From assembly GCF_002807665.1 (NCBI RefSeq), contig NZ_PEAY01000003.1, positions 124,503-188,502 of the forward strand: 64,000 nucleotides of DNA, read 5' to 3'. The position numbers were made by a program, and so were the translations under genes. Shown here piece by piece: positions 26,043 to 34,500 of this stretch. The notes under the pieces were generated by a model that was not told where the DNA came from, did not search any database, and saw nothing but the letters and a program-made list of their open reading frames with translations. Source of the stretch: Neoalteromonas facilis (GTDB lineage: Bacteria > Pseudomonadota > Gammaproteobacteria > Enterobacterales > Alteromonadaceae). How positions within the stretch are numbered: position 1 is the first letter of the stretch; every line of letters begins with the position of its first letter.

Positions 26043-27046
26043 ATAAGCAAATGCCCTTAGTGTCTGTAGTCATGCCTATGTATAACGTCGAAAAATACAT
26101 TCGAGAAGCATTGGGCTCTGTTTTACAACAAACCTATCCAAATTTTGAGGTGATATGTGTAGACGATGGCGGAGAAGATGGCAGTGCCGCGTATGTCGAA
26201 AGCCTCAACGATCCAAGAATACGTGTCATCAGACAGCAAAATCGAGGGCTAGCTGGGGCTCGAAATACCGGTATAGCCGATGCGAAGGGGGACTATATTG
26301 CTTTCTTAGATTCGGACGATGTGTGGTTACCGGAAAAGCTAAGCTCACATGTTGAGCATTTGCAGAGCCAAAGCAGAGTGGGCGTGAGTTATAGCCCTTC
26401 ACTCTTTATTGATGAACAGAGTCGGCTATTAGGTATCGGACAATTCCCTAAACTGGAACATATTAGTAGCAAAGACATTTTTTGTAGAAACCCCGTAGGT
26501 AATGGTTCGGCACCAGTCATTCGTAAACAAACATTCGATGCTATTCGATTTTTCAGTGAAGAAGAGCCCTCACGCCCACAGTTCTTTGATGAGAGCTTGC
26601 GTCAATCTGAGGATATTGAATGTTGGCTGAGAATTACATTGAATACAAAGTGGCACTTTGAGGGGATTCATGATGCACTGACATTATATCGAGTAAACGC
26701 GTCCGGTTTATCTGCAAACCTAACTAAGCAATATCAAAGCTGGCGCCGTGCTGTGGAGAAAAATAGGCCAGGGCATGAGCTTTTCTTTAATCGATGGTAT
26801 GCACTCGCCAATGCCTATCAACTTCGTTACCTATCGCGCAGAGCAGTCCAGTCAAGAAATCCAGCCAGCGCGTGCGTTATGATGATGCAAGCCGTATTGT
26901 CTTCTCCTAAAATGTTATGGGAAGAACCTAAAAAAACAATACTAAGTGCGTTGTGTGCAGTGCTCGCTTGGTTACCCACTAACCTTTACGATTATATCGA
27001 GCGTTTTGCGATGTCTTTTGCGGCAAAGTCTAGAGCTTCGCTTTAG
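26039..27046 (+). CDS. Glycosyltransferase family 2
   Basis: 335 residues. A GT-A fold at the N-terminus: PLVSVVMPMYNVEKYIREAL, FEVICVDDGGEDGS, GLAGARNTG and YIAFLDSDDVWLPEKL, where the DxD-type DSDD binds the metal and the nucleotide sugar. The C-terminal part is a helical tail typical of enzymes adding sugars to lipid-linked oligosaccharides. ATG 26039 overlaps the flippase stop (ATGA) and has GGAG eight bases before it; an earlier start would lie inside the flippase gene. Sugar specificity cannot be read. Confidence 0.9.
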   Translation: MNKQMPLVSVVMPMYNVEKYIREALGSVLQQTYPNFEVICVDDGGEDGSAAYVESLNDPRIRVIRQQNRGLAGARNTGIADAKGDYIAFLDSDDVWLPEKLSSHVEHLQSQSRVGVSYSPSLFIDEQSRLLGIGQFPKLEHISSKDIFCRNPVGNGSAPVIRKQTFDAIRFFSEEEPSRPQFFDESLRQSEDIECWLRITLNTKWHFEGIHDALTLYRVNASGLSANLTKQYQSWRRAVEKNRPGHELFFNRWYALANAYQLRYLSRRAVQSRNPASACVMMMQAVLSSPKMLWEEPKKTILSALCAVLAWLPTNLYDYIERFAMSFAAKSRASL

Positions 27047-27080
27047 TGTCTTGCTAAAACGCTTATCAGTTGATGGTTTT

Positions 27081-27109
27081 GGCCTCTGAATGAACGAAAG
27101 TTAGAGGCC
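27081..27109. terminator. Weak hairpin after the flippase/glycosyltransferase operon
   Basis: GGCCTCT (27081-27087) pairs with AGAGGCC (27103-27109) across a 15-base loop, 35 bases after the glycosyltransferase stop. There is no clear T run, so it is only a candidate terminator. The rest of the gap to 27230 shows nothing else. Confidence 0.35.
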
Positions 27110-27230
27110 TATTCAATCGAGACAGTTGAAGAGTTCATTATGCTGTTTGGTTCAGGTTACAATGGTTGGTCATAGTAGTCAGACAGGAGTTTGCCTATAT
27201 AAACCTCTTGCAATCCATCAAAAACGGCGA

Positions 27231-28532
27231 CTAAGAGATAACTCGATTACGGCCGCTACTTTTTGCTTTGTAAAGGTTTTTGTCTGCTTCTTTCAACATG
27301 GATTCTGTAGGAATGCTTGCCGCTGCAAAAACTCCAATGCTGGCAGTTACATTGATTACTTCTCCGTCCCATTCAATATGCATACACTCGATATGTTCGC
27401 GGAATAGTTGGGCTTGCTCTAAGAATTGCTTATTTAAGTCGGGAGGACACACAACGGCAAACTCTTCCCCTCCTAATCTAGCGATTAAATGAGATTTAAA
27501 ATGTGTGGTCAGCATTTTTGCGAATTCTTTCAATACGTGGTCGCCACAATCATGTCCGTATGTATCATTGATACGTTTAAAATGATCGATATCGACCATC
27601 GCGCAGGAAATCTCAGATCGTTCAGCGACCCAAGACTGATCTATCTTTTCAACCTCCCCAAAAAAATAACGTCGGTTAAATAACCCTGTCAATGCATCTT
27701 TGTTGGCTAACTCAAAAATATAGTCAATGTTTTCTAAAGCATCCATGTTCATGTTGATGCGGCAGATAAGTTCTTCAAGTGTGTAAGGCTTGCTCAAAAA
27801 GTCGTTGGCACCATTTTTAATAAACATAGCGCCAATGTCAGTTCGGCCAGTCGATGATACACCAATAATTGCGAGTGTATTTTTATCAATTAGTTTGCGC
27901 GTTTCGATGACTAGTTGGATCCCATCCATGCGCGGCATTTCATAATCCGTAATCATCAGTCTTATGTCGGGCTCTTGTTTTAATATATCGATGGCCTCAA
28001 CACCGTCTTTGGCTGTGTGCACGTTGAAGTTCAGCAATTTGAGATAGTCTCTCAAAATGGATAAGCCAGTTTGTGAATCGTCCACCACTAGGGCTTTCAT
28101 AGAGCTGTTTTTATAAAGTCTACCAATCAGGTTAACGCTGTAATTAATTGCATTGGGGGTATCTTTGACCACATAGTCAACCAGCTTGCGTTTAAACTGT
28201 GCTAGAAATTGCTCTTTATCTGAGATTCCTGTTAACGCGATCGCTCTAACGCCCGCTTTCGCTACCAGCTTAAGAACTTCACCATTCGGTGCATCTGGCA
28301 GTACTAAATCGCACAATGCGACAAGGTATTTAGTTCGATGTTCGGTCAGGAGCTGCTTTGCTTCCGCGAGGTTCCTGGCAAGGTGAACTTCAACATCCCA
28401 CTTTTCGACGATCCTGTATTGTAAAATTTCGGCCAATATATCGGCATCTTCAATCAACAATATAGGATGGGGAATTTTCATACGGTCATTTTTAATCTCT
28501 GAAGACCGTGAAGCGCCATGCCTAATTACCAT
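27231..28532 (-). CDS. Diguanylate cyclase with two receiver domains (REC-REC-GGDEF)
   Basis: 433 residues. Receiver 1 (about 23-135) carries D75 (ALCDLVLPD); receiver 2 (about 146-262) has DD at 151-152, D196 (MITDYEMPRMDG) and K248. The GGDEF domain (about 275-430) has an intact active site, GGEEF at 354-358, and DIDHFKRINDTYGHDCGD. The inhibitory RxxD nine residues before it is absent, so product inhibition should be weak. It would make c-di-GMP when phosphorylated. It lies between the two arms of the exopolysaccharide locus on the minus strand. ATG 28532 with GGAG and a purine-rich stretch upstream is the start; the hydrophobic beginning of receiver 1 supports it. Confidence 0.9.
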   Translation of the reverse strand: MVIRHGASRSSEIKNDRMKIPHPILLIEDADILAEILQYRIVEKWDVEVHLARNLAEAKQLLTEHRTKYLVALCDLVLPDAPNGEVLKLVAKAGVRAIALTGISDKEQFLAQFKRKLVDYVVKDTPNAINYSVNLIGRLYKNSSMKALVVDDSQTGLSILRDYLKLLNFNVHTAKDGVEAIDILKQEPDIRLMITDYEMPRMDGIQLVIETRKLIDKNTLAIIGVSSTGRTDIGAMFIKNGANDFLSKPYTLEELICRINMNMDALENIDYIFELANKDALTGLFNRRYFFGEVEKIDQSWVAERSEISCAMVDIDHFKRINDTYGHDCGDHVLKEFAKMLTTHFKSHLIARLGGEEFAVVCPPDLNKQFLEQAQLFREHIECMHIEWDGEVINVTASIGVFAAASIPTESMLKEADKNLYKAKSSGRNRVIS

Positions 28533-28725
28533 CTACTCTTTCTCCATAAATGACAAATCCAATCACCTATACTTAAGCAGTTAAACAGTAAAACTATAAA
28601 GTCGCAAGGTTACATGTCAGTATTTCCATGACGAAACTGTCTCAAGATGTCTGCATCATAGGGGCAGTTTCAATCATCTACCATTATCCTTCAGGTCGAA
28701 ATCAACTAAATAACTCTGTATGCAT

Positions 28726-28757
28726 AAGCCTCAGTCATTCACCCTTTACTGAGGCTT
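28726..28757. terminator. Terminator hairpin at the end of the exopolysaccharide operon
   Basis: AAGCCTCAGT (28726-28735) and its complement (28748-28757) form a ten-base stem with a 12-base loop, 41 bases past the stop of the minus-strand glycosyltransferase at 28798. A T run is clearer on the plus strand (TTTTC). The rest of the gap 28533-28797 shows nothing else. Confidence 0.6.
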
Positions 28758-28797
28758 TTCTCGCAGGTTGAAATGAGATCTCGACGTGTGCTTCATA

Positions 28798-29658
28798 TCA
28801 AAGCAAGGCCTTTTTGCCACAATGCAGCATTGCATATCCACGGCTCATCACGGTTTTGATGTTTTGAAAGCGCCACGTGATCCAAAATTTAACTTCCTTT
28901 AAGTAGTAGCTAACAACGTCTTTAAGTGGCAGTTGATATTCGTTGTCATTGTTATAAACAAACAAATCCTTGGAAGATTTTATCCATGTTTTTAGGTGTT
29001 CTTTACTTGTAACGTGAACAAAATTTTCCGGATTGCCCAACCGTATTTTGTTGCGTCTTTCTAGTTGTTCAATGGTCCGGTGGGCATAATGGCGGATAAT
29101 AGTCGATTCCTTAAAGACCTTGTTTGAGAAGGGGGGAACGCGAGCCGACGTGTTCTCGGGCCACTTCTGGGTAGGGTCGTTTTTGAAGAAACGCCATTCT
29201 TTCCAGTTAATACGATAATGCTTTCTTCGCAGAGCGATGGGCTGTGAATCATCTTCAATTGCTGAATCACTTAAATCTTTGTCGGTGTAATAAAATTGAG
29301 CAAACCAGGATTTTACGCAGGTCTTTGCTGCTTTACTCGCTCTCATAAGCAGGGGAGCCGGGGACTCTGATAACATTTCGTCACCATCAAGAATGTACCA
29401 CCAATCTTCTTTGGAATATAAATGATTGTATTGGTTATAAATTCGATTCCGCAATTGGTTAGTAAAGGGTTCGTCACTACGAAATGCAATTTCAATTTCT
29501 TTAAAGCGTGACGCCATTGAACACATGATTTCCCACGTTCCATCATCAGAACCATTATCAAAAATATAAATACGGTGGCAGTACTTCATCGCATTGAGCA
29601 ATGTTTCTTCAATAATGTCTGCTTCGTTTTTAACAACACAGATAGCGTTAATTTTCAT
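28798..29658 (-). CDS. Glycosyltransferase (family 2-like, Glyco_tranf_2_4 type)
   Basis: 286 residues. The start MKINAICVVKNEADIIEETL is followed by IYIFDNGSDDGTWE and WWYILDGDEML, where DGDE is the metal-binding motif, so this is a GT-A fold glycosyltransferase of the short 'Glyco_tranf_2_4' group. It is last in the minus-strand unit that begins with the pyruvyl transferase; nine bases separate it from the preceding gene. GAG before ATG 29658 supports the start. Donor and acceptor unknown. Confidence 0.85.
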   Translation of the reverse strand: MKINAICVVKNEADIIEETLLNAMKYCHRIYIFDNGSDDGTWEIMCSMASRFKEIEIAFRSDEPFTNQLRNRIYNQYNHLYSKEDWWYILDGDEMLSESPAPLLMRASKAAKTCVKSWFAQFYYTDKDLSDSAIEDDSQPIALRRKHYRINWKEWRFFKNDPTQKWPENTSARVPPFSNKVFKESTIIRHYAHRTIEQLERRNKIRLGNPENFVHVTSKEHLKTWIKSSKDLFVYNNDNEYQLPLKDVVSYYLKEVKFWITWRFQNIKTVMSRGYAMLHCGKKALL

Positions 29659-29667
29659 CTTATTCTC

Positions 29668-30636
29668 CTAAATTGCCTGAGTATTTGATTTTGGTTTTTG
29701 TCCTGATAAGAGCGCTATTAGTGCTAGATAAACCTGTTGAAAGCTGGCCCATAACGAAAGAGCAATGAGGTGTTTAGGTTTGGTAAAGCAGCGTTTGTCG
29801 CGCAGCAGTTTTAGTGCAACCGCAGGATTTTGATTACGAATATTTTGCTTTGCTAAATGGCACAAATGAGCCGCTGTATAGCGAATGATGTCTTGACGCA
29901 ATTTCTCGTCAAAAGTAGAGCAGTTGACAATCTCATGTAAGCGTTTACTGAAACCGCACTCCTCATATGGAACATTGTTGTCGCAGGCCCTGTTATCGGT
30001 ATCTCGGTGATACAGTAAATTGATGTTCGGACAATAGGCTATGTAACCGTGGAGTGCGATTCGAGCAAATACATCTTGATCTTCACCCATTTTCTCACCG
30101 ACGGGAAACCCGTCAATGCGTTCAAATATGTCTTTTTTAACCAAGGTTGAGGACATCATAAAAGGTAGATCACCTTTTGAAGCCAACTCGAAATAGTTAT
30201 GCATAATCATCCCGTAGGGGTCTACGTCGTTTAAGTAAATCTTCGGATCGACAAATTTGTTCCCTGACTCAACGCATTGGTATCGACTCGTGTAAGCCGA
30301 TGCATCTGGATAGCGCTGTATCAAATGGGCCATCTCTTCAGTAAAGAAAGGTAACCATTGGTCATCCCCATCCAGAAATGCAACGTAGGGGAATCGCGCT
30401 GCTTTAATCCCGGTATTTCTGGCAGCCGATACGCCTTGATTGTTCTGCCGAACTAGGCGTAAGTTATTAATATTGCTGCTTGCCACGACATCAGCACTGC
30501 AGTCGGTTGAGCCATCATCGATGACGATAATTTCAGAAACGGGGTAGTGCTGCGAGGTAACGCTTTCAAGCGTTGCCAGTATGTGCTTTTCTTTGTTGAA
30601 AAGTGGGATAACCACTGAAATCTGTACAGGTTTCAT
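29668..30636 (-). CDS. Glycosyltransferase family 2
   Basis: 322 residues. PVQISVVIPLFNKEKHILATL, ISEIIVIDDGSTDCS-like region, NNQGVSAARNTG and YVAFLDGDDQWLP identify a GT2 enzyme with the DxD-type DGDD. The coding region begins 71 bases before the upstream pyruvyl-transferase gene stops, an unusually long overlap; both frames look real. It acts in repeat-unit assembly together with the neighbouring enzymes. Confidence 0.88.
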   Translation of the reverse strand: MKPVQISVVIPLFNKEKHILATLESVTSQHYPVSEIIVIDDGSTDCSADVVASSNINNLRLVRQNNQGVSAARNTGIKAARFPYVAFLDGDDQWLPFFTEEMAHLIQRYPDASAYTSRYQCVESGNKFVDPKIYLNDVDPYGMIMHNYFELASKGDLPFMMSSTLVKKDIFERIDGFPVGEKMGEDQDVFARIALHGYIAYCPNINLLYHRDTDNRACDNNVPYEECGFSKRLHEIVNCSTFDEKLRQDIIRYTAAHLCHLAKQNIRNQNPAVALKLLRDKRCFTKPKHLIALSLWASFQQVYLALIALLSGQKPKSNTQAI

Positions 30637-31738
30637 AAGAGTGACTCCAATTTTTAATCGACTGTTGCAATGCTTGGTCAGTACTGAGTTTGGTTCCCGT
30701 GTGGCCCGTAGACAGCGCGTTCATAGCACTGTTGAAAAGGCGAACACGATCAATGGAATTTGCGTTAAATTGATAATCAGGCGACAACCCAACTTGTTCT
30801 GCCCAACTGTGAGATTTTGGGTGGTACCCCAAGTTAATTGATGGCGTGTGTGACAAGTACGCGAAAATATTGGCATGCAAACGCATCCCCAGCATTAACT
30901 TGAATTGTCCGATTTGATTGAGAACTTGAATAGGATCAGGGTTATAGGGAATGATGTTTAGCGGTAATCGTTCAGCCAAAAGATCATGTAGTTGTTGTGT
31001 AACTCGTACATCACCCAATCGGTCGTGCCCATTAAAAACCATTAAGGAAATAGGCTCGCCGGATAGTTCCCAGATACTGTGTATGATTTCCGCCATACAC
31101 ATTAGTCTTTTGGTTTCGTTTTGGGCATTGGTGTTTCCCATTGCACTTACTGGAGCCGGACAAACATTAACGACTACACCACGGCGCTTTCCCGAAAACC
31201 GATGGAATTCTTTGTGCGTGAGTAAAAGGGGCGCCAGATCAAAACTTTCGACCACGTTCGCGTGCGGTGCTATTGATTTAGCCAGTTTAAAGCTATCGGA
31301 ATCGCGAACGGCGACGATGCCGCACTGATTCAGAAATTTAGTGCAGGCAAGTTGATCAGCGTCTGATTTGAACGGTTCAATACCGACTCCCAACGCCATT
31401 GAACGTGTTGAACTTGTGAGGTGCATTAACGTTCTTTTAATGTTGATGTCTTGCTGGCTATGCAGGACAGAGCCGCCACCGAAAATTACGCGTTTACATT
31501 GCGCAGCATTGATATAGTGACTCAGGCGATTTTGCCCCGGAAAACGCTGGTCCTCTGTTAGATTTGCGCGCCTTTCACCAAAACGGTGTCGTGAGAGCGG
31601 CCCCGCGTGTGAAATTAACGTACTTTTAATGCCTAAATAATGTTCACTGCCCAATAGCGACGCTGCCAGTAATGCGTCATCGCCGCTGTTTTGCATGCCG
31701 TAATAACCCACGACGTAGGCGTCATACTTTTTAATCAT
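30566..31738 (-). CDS. Polysaccharide pyruvyl transferase family protein
   Basis: 390 residues. The start YDAYVVGYYGMQNSGDDALL is the hallmark N-terminus of the pyruvyl transferase (CsaB/WcaK/EpsO) family. Other family points are KRVIFGGGSVLHSQQDIN, ALGVGIEPF, MVFNGHDRLGD, and MLGMRLHANIFAYLSHTPSI near the C-terminus. The family adds ketal pyruvate to exopolysaccharide sugars, or is structurally similar. It heads a sub-operon with its own sigma54 promoter (31774) and reads into two glycosyltransferase genes. Its last 23 codons overlap the next gene. AGGA precedes ATG 31738. Confidence 0.86.
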   Translation of the reverse strand: MIKKYDAYVVGYYGMQNSGDDALLAASLLGSEHYLGIKSTLISHAGPLSRHRFGERRANLTEDQRFPGQNRLSHYINAAQCKRVIFGGGSVLHSQQDINIKRTLMHLTSSTRSMALGVGIEPFKSDADQLACTKFLNQCGIVAVRDSDSFKLAKSIAPHANVVESFDLAPLLLTHKEFHRFSGKRRGVVVNVCPAPVSAMGNTNAQNETKRLMCMAEIIHSIWELSGEPISLMVFNGHDRLGDVRVTQQLHDLLAERLPLNIIPYNPDPIQVLNQIGQFKLMLGMRLHANIFAYLSHTPSINLGYHPKSHSWAEQVGLSPDYQFNANSIDRVRLFNSAMNALSTGHTGTKLSTDQALQQSIKNWSHSYETCTDFSGYPTFQQRKAHTGNA

Positions 31739-31773
31739 TATACGGTCCTATTTAACGTTCGTGTAATGATGTT

Positions 31774-31789
31774 TGCAGCTATCGTTCCA
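31774..31789 (-). promoter_or_regulatory. Sigma54 promoter for the pyruvyl transferase unit
   Basis: On the minus strand TGGAACGATAGCTGCA matches TGGCACG-N4-TTGCA, with GG (31788-31787), ten bases, then GC (31776-31775). The expected start near 31763 leaves a leader of about 25 bases before ATG 31738. Confidence 0.75.
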
Positions 31790-31839
31790 ATTTTTAAGTT
31801 GTTGATATTTAATGGTTAGTTTATTTTTCAGGGTGGGCG

Positions 31840-31854
31840 TTTGCAGAATGCAAA
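31840..31854. promoter_or_regulatory. Palindromic activator site TTTGCA-N3-TGCAAA
   Basis: TTTGCA-GAA-TGCAAA is a perfect inverted repeat whose centre is exactly 59 bases upstream of the promoter GG. That is the same spacing as at the Wza promoter. Confidence 0.65.
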
Positions 31855-31868
31855 AGGATGATTTTAAA

Positions 31869-31883
31869 TATGCAAAATGCACA
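31869..31883. promoter_or_regulatory. Second, weaker operator copy (pyruvyl transferase promoter)
   Basis: TATGCA-AAA-TGCACA keeps the TGCA-N3-TGCA core of the palindrome. Its centre is 88 bases from the promoter GG. It touches the end of the Wzy-like gene. Confidence 0.4.
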
Positions 31884-33146
31884 TTAAAACTTGCGTGTTT
31901 TACGCGGGTTTAATGCCATGCCAATGATCAATAGGGCTGGCCAGAAGATATACGATAGGATTTCTAAGTTTTCGAAAAAGCTGTAGCTCAACATCACAGC
32001 GGTCAAGCACAATGCAATGTGAGCCAGTCGACTACTCTGTGAATACCAGAATAGGTAAATAATCGTTGTCACTAAGGGTATCGCCAGCGCATATAATCCA
32101 ACGATGCCTTTTACAAATAGTAAACCATACCAACTATGATGGGAGCCTATTGCCATTTCTTCGACTATTTTTCCACCACTTTCAACAATGCCATGTCCAA
32201 ACCAATATGCTTCGCTTTCCCACCTTTGCATGGCGATATTCGCTAATGCTGCCCTTACTCTTGTTGAATCAGGGCGTGCTTCTTTTACTTGCTGGTAGGA
32301 ATCCATTACCCACTCTAATACTGGCTGTCCTAAAATGAGCAGCGCAGGAACACCTATTCCCAATGAGAGTAAGATCCATGGCTCACGTAAACGATTACCT
32401 AAGCGAAGCATAGGCCAAAGCATCACAAAAATTACCAGCCCTGCGCGAGATTGAGATAGTAAACACATAAACGCGGCGCCTGCGATCCCATACCAACGCC
32501 ATTTCTTGTCACTTTCTAAGTGGCTCATGACCAAAAATAAGCAACCCAGAAACCCAGCTGCCGGCGCCCAGGGACCAAAAAACTGCCATCTACCGGCCCC
32601 AGTCTCAGGGTTTAATCCGTATAGAGAAACGGTAAAAACACTTAATCCAGGGCCTCCAATTGCTTTCAGCGGAGAAACATACAATTCACCCGGAATGCGC
32701 GCGACATAGGTTAAAATGGTGAGGGCAGAGAAGAGTAGCGTGTGTGCACCGATGACGCATACGCCTCTTGCAATTAGGCGGTGATTAATTGGCATACAGG
32801 CACCCAAAAATATAAACAGCGCTATTAAAGCCCATCCTTTGGCCCAGCCAACAGTTGATTTAATGGTTTTGGCGGTACCGAGCGACCAATTGGCATGGCC
32901 AATCCAGAGTACAACTAGCATCACTACCATTGCGATGATCCACATCCATACCATATGCGGAATTCGACTTCTCGTCGGTCGGCCATATACATACCAGCGT
33001 AATGCCAGCGTGAAGAAAACCAACCAACCCAGAATCGATCCCACGAGGTATAAGCTACCGAATAGGTATATCGGATAGGTGCCGGCCAATCCTAGCCAGA
33101 TTAATTTCTCTTCAAGAGTAGATTGACTATATTGCTGCGTTGCCAT
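31884..33146 (-). CDS. O-antigen ligase/polymerase-like membrane protein (Wzy-like)
   Basis: 420 residues with about twelve membrane helices and a large periplasmic loop (about 255-330). The family landmarks are LLSQSRAGLVIF, ALANIAMQRWESEAYWFGHGIVE, and SHHSWYGLLFVKGIVGLYAL, which form the Wzy_C/WaaL pattern of enzymes joining oligosaccharide units outside the inner membrane. In this context it should polymerise repeat units exported by the flippase. It overlaps the Wzz-like gene by 46 bases, so translation is coupled. Confidence 0.82.
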   Translation of the reverse strand: MATQQYSQSTLEEKLIWLGLAGTYPIYLFGSLYLVGSILGWLVFFTLALRWYVYGRPTRSRIPHMVWMWIIAMVVMLVVLWIGHANWSLGTAKTIKSTVGWAKGWALIALFIFLGACMPINHRLIARGVCVIGAHTLLFSALTILTYVARIPGELYVSPLKAIGGPGLSVFTVSLYGLNPETGAGRWQFFGPWAPAAGFLGCLFLVMSHLESDKKWRWYGIAGAAFMCLLSQSRAGLVIFVMLWPMLRLGNRLREPWILLSLGIGVPALLILGQPVLEWVMDSYQQVKEARPDSTRVRAALANIAMQRWESEAYWFGHGIVESGGKIVEEMAIGSHHSWYGLLFVKGIVGLYALAIPLVTTIIYLFWYSQSSRLAHIALCLTAVMLSYSFFENLEILSYIFWPALLIIGMALNPRKTRKF

Positions 33147-34492
33147 GTGACGATAAGTCCAAATGTAATAAAGAATAAACCGGCAAACCCCGCCACTAAA
33201 GCAATCACTGGATTAGGGCTTATCTGCTTAATCGGGTTAGAGGGGGTTGTTAAGAGTTGTACGACTGGGTATGAAGCGAATACATCCGATTTATTGGCCT
33301 CCAGTCTGGCAGCTGCCGATGTATAAATCGCTTCAGCCATATCGAATTCGCGCTCTAACCGATCCAGTTCGGCGACTTCTCGCGAATAGAGTTTGAGCTC
33401 TTCCTGTAGCACTGATACTGCGATGTTGAGATCTTCAATCAGCGCGTCCATACCTTCTTTTTTAGCACTGGCATTAATTAAATCAGCAAACAGCTCGGCC
33501 CTTTTGGGATTGTTTTCTAAATTGAGTGCCATGAATTCATTAAGCGCATCGACGCCTGTTAGTAACATCCCTCTCTCAACTAATGATGCTCGAGCAATAC
33601 TGACTCTCTTTTGTGCAGCTACGACCTTAGGGTGATTATTACCCCATTTGGAGCTGTAGTCGGATAGTACTCCACTGCTATCTGATAGCTCACGGTAAAA
33701 CCCAATAAATTCAGGATCTGATTTCATGGCAAGCGCTTTGCCTGCTATTTTAGGGGTGACTTGCAGCGTGAAGCTTAGCTGCTGAATATAGTCCTCTAGT
33801 TCAGAAAGATTGGCTGTTGCATCCAGTTTTTTAGCCTTTACTTGTGACAGGGTTGAAATAGCCTGTTCCATTTGCTCGGTCGATACCAATAGTGCGCGTT
33901 GTTGAAATTCCACAATATTCGCTCTGGCCTGATTGGTTTTCTCTCTATAACCCTGAAGTACGTTTTTGATACTGGCATCGCGTCGTGCAACCTCGTCAGC
34001 CCGTAGGTTATCGAGTTCAGCTTGCAATGACTCATATAAAGCCCAAGCTTTGCTTGTTGCTTGCTCGGGTGAATTTCCCTGCAACGAGAGCGAGATAATA
34101 GACGTTTGCTCTGTTAGCCTAACTTTCGGTGTCCCAAACTCGTGCGGTGCTATTTGAAGTGTTTCTGCTGCTCTTTCCAATACGCCACGACTCGTTAACA
34201 TTTCCTTGTAATTGACTCGAGGGTTGAAGCCGCCCGCACCAAATGGCGTTGTCGTTTGAGATACCACTTGTCCAACTTCGTCTAAGCTAACGTTGCTGCT
34301 CGACCCCGTGCCTGGCAGTACCAAGTCCATTTCACTTTTGAAAGTTGGCGGCTTCATCAGATATAAGGTTACCAACGCACCTATAAATAAGTAGCTGACA
34401 AGACCAGTCACAAAGTAGGGCCACTTAAGAATGCGATATACCCAACTTCTGAATTGGTCCCAACGAGTTGGAACAACTAATGGATATCTCAT
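33101..34492 (-). CDS. Polysaccharide co-polymerase / chain-length determinant (Wzz/GumC-like)
   Basis: 463 residues. Membrane helices at about 26-46 (WPYFVTGLVSYLFIGALVTLYL) and about 435-453 (VIALVAGFAGLFFITFGLIV) flank a long periplasmic domain with coiled-coil stretches, the classic Wzz topology. The preceding KQISPNP-type proline-rich segment next to the second helix also fits. There is no C-terminal tyrosine-kinase domain and no such kinase gene nearby, so this is a kinase-less co-polymerase. GGAG precedes ATG 34492, and the export gene ends nine bases upstream. Confidence 0.87.
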   Translation of the reverse strand: MRYPLVVPTRWDQFRSWVYRILKWPYFVTGLVSYLFIGALVTLYLMKPPTFKSEMDLVLPGTGSSSNVSLDEVGQVVSQTTTPFGAGGFNPRVNYKEMLTSRGVLERAAETLQIAPHEFGTPKVRLTEQTSIISLSLQGNSPEQATSKAWALYESLQAELDNLRADEVARRDASIKNVLQGYREKTNQARANIVEFQQRALLVSTEQMEQAISTLSQVKAKKLDATANLSELEDYIQQLSFTLQVTPKIAGKALAMKSDPEFIGFYRELSDSSGVLSDYSSKWGNNHPKVVAAQKRVSIARASLVERGMLLTGVDALNEFMALNLENNPKRAELFADLINASAKKEGMDALIEDLNIAVSVLQEELKLYSREVAELDRLEREFDMAEAIYTSAAARLEANKSDVFASYPVVQLLTTPSNPIKQISPNPVIALVAGFAGLFFITFGLIVTWQRSNIVNLLLKRN

Positions 34493-34500
34493 AAATGCTC

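Noticed and set aside
27126-27407. Plus-strand open frame of 93 codons
   Set aside because: Mostly antisense to the GGDEF gene, with no ribosome site or family signature; a shadow of the minus-strand gene.
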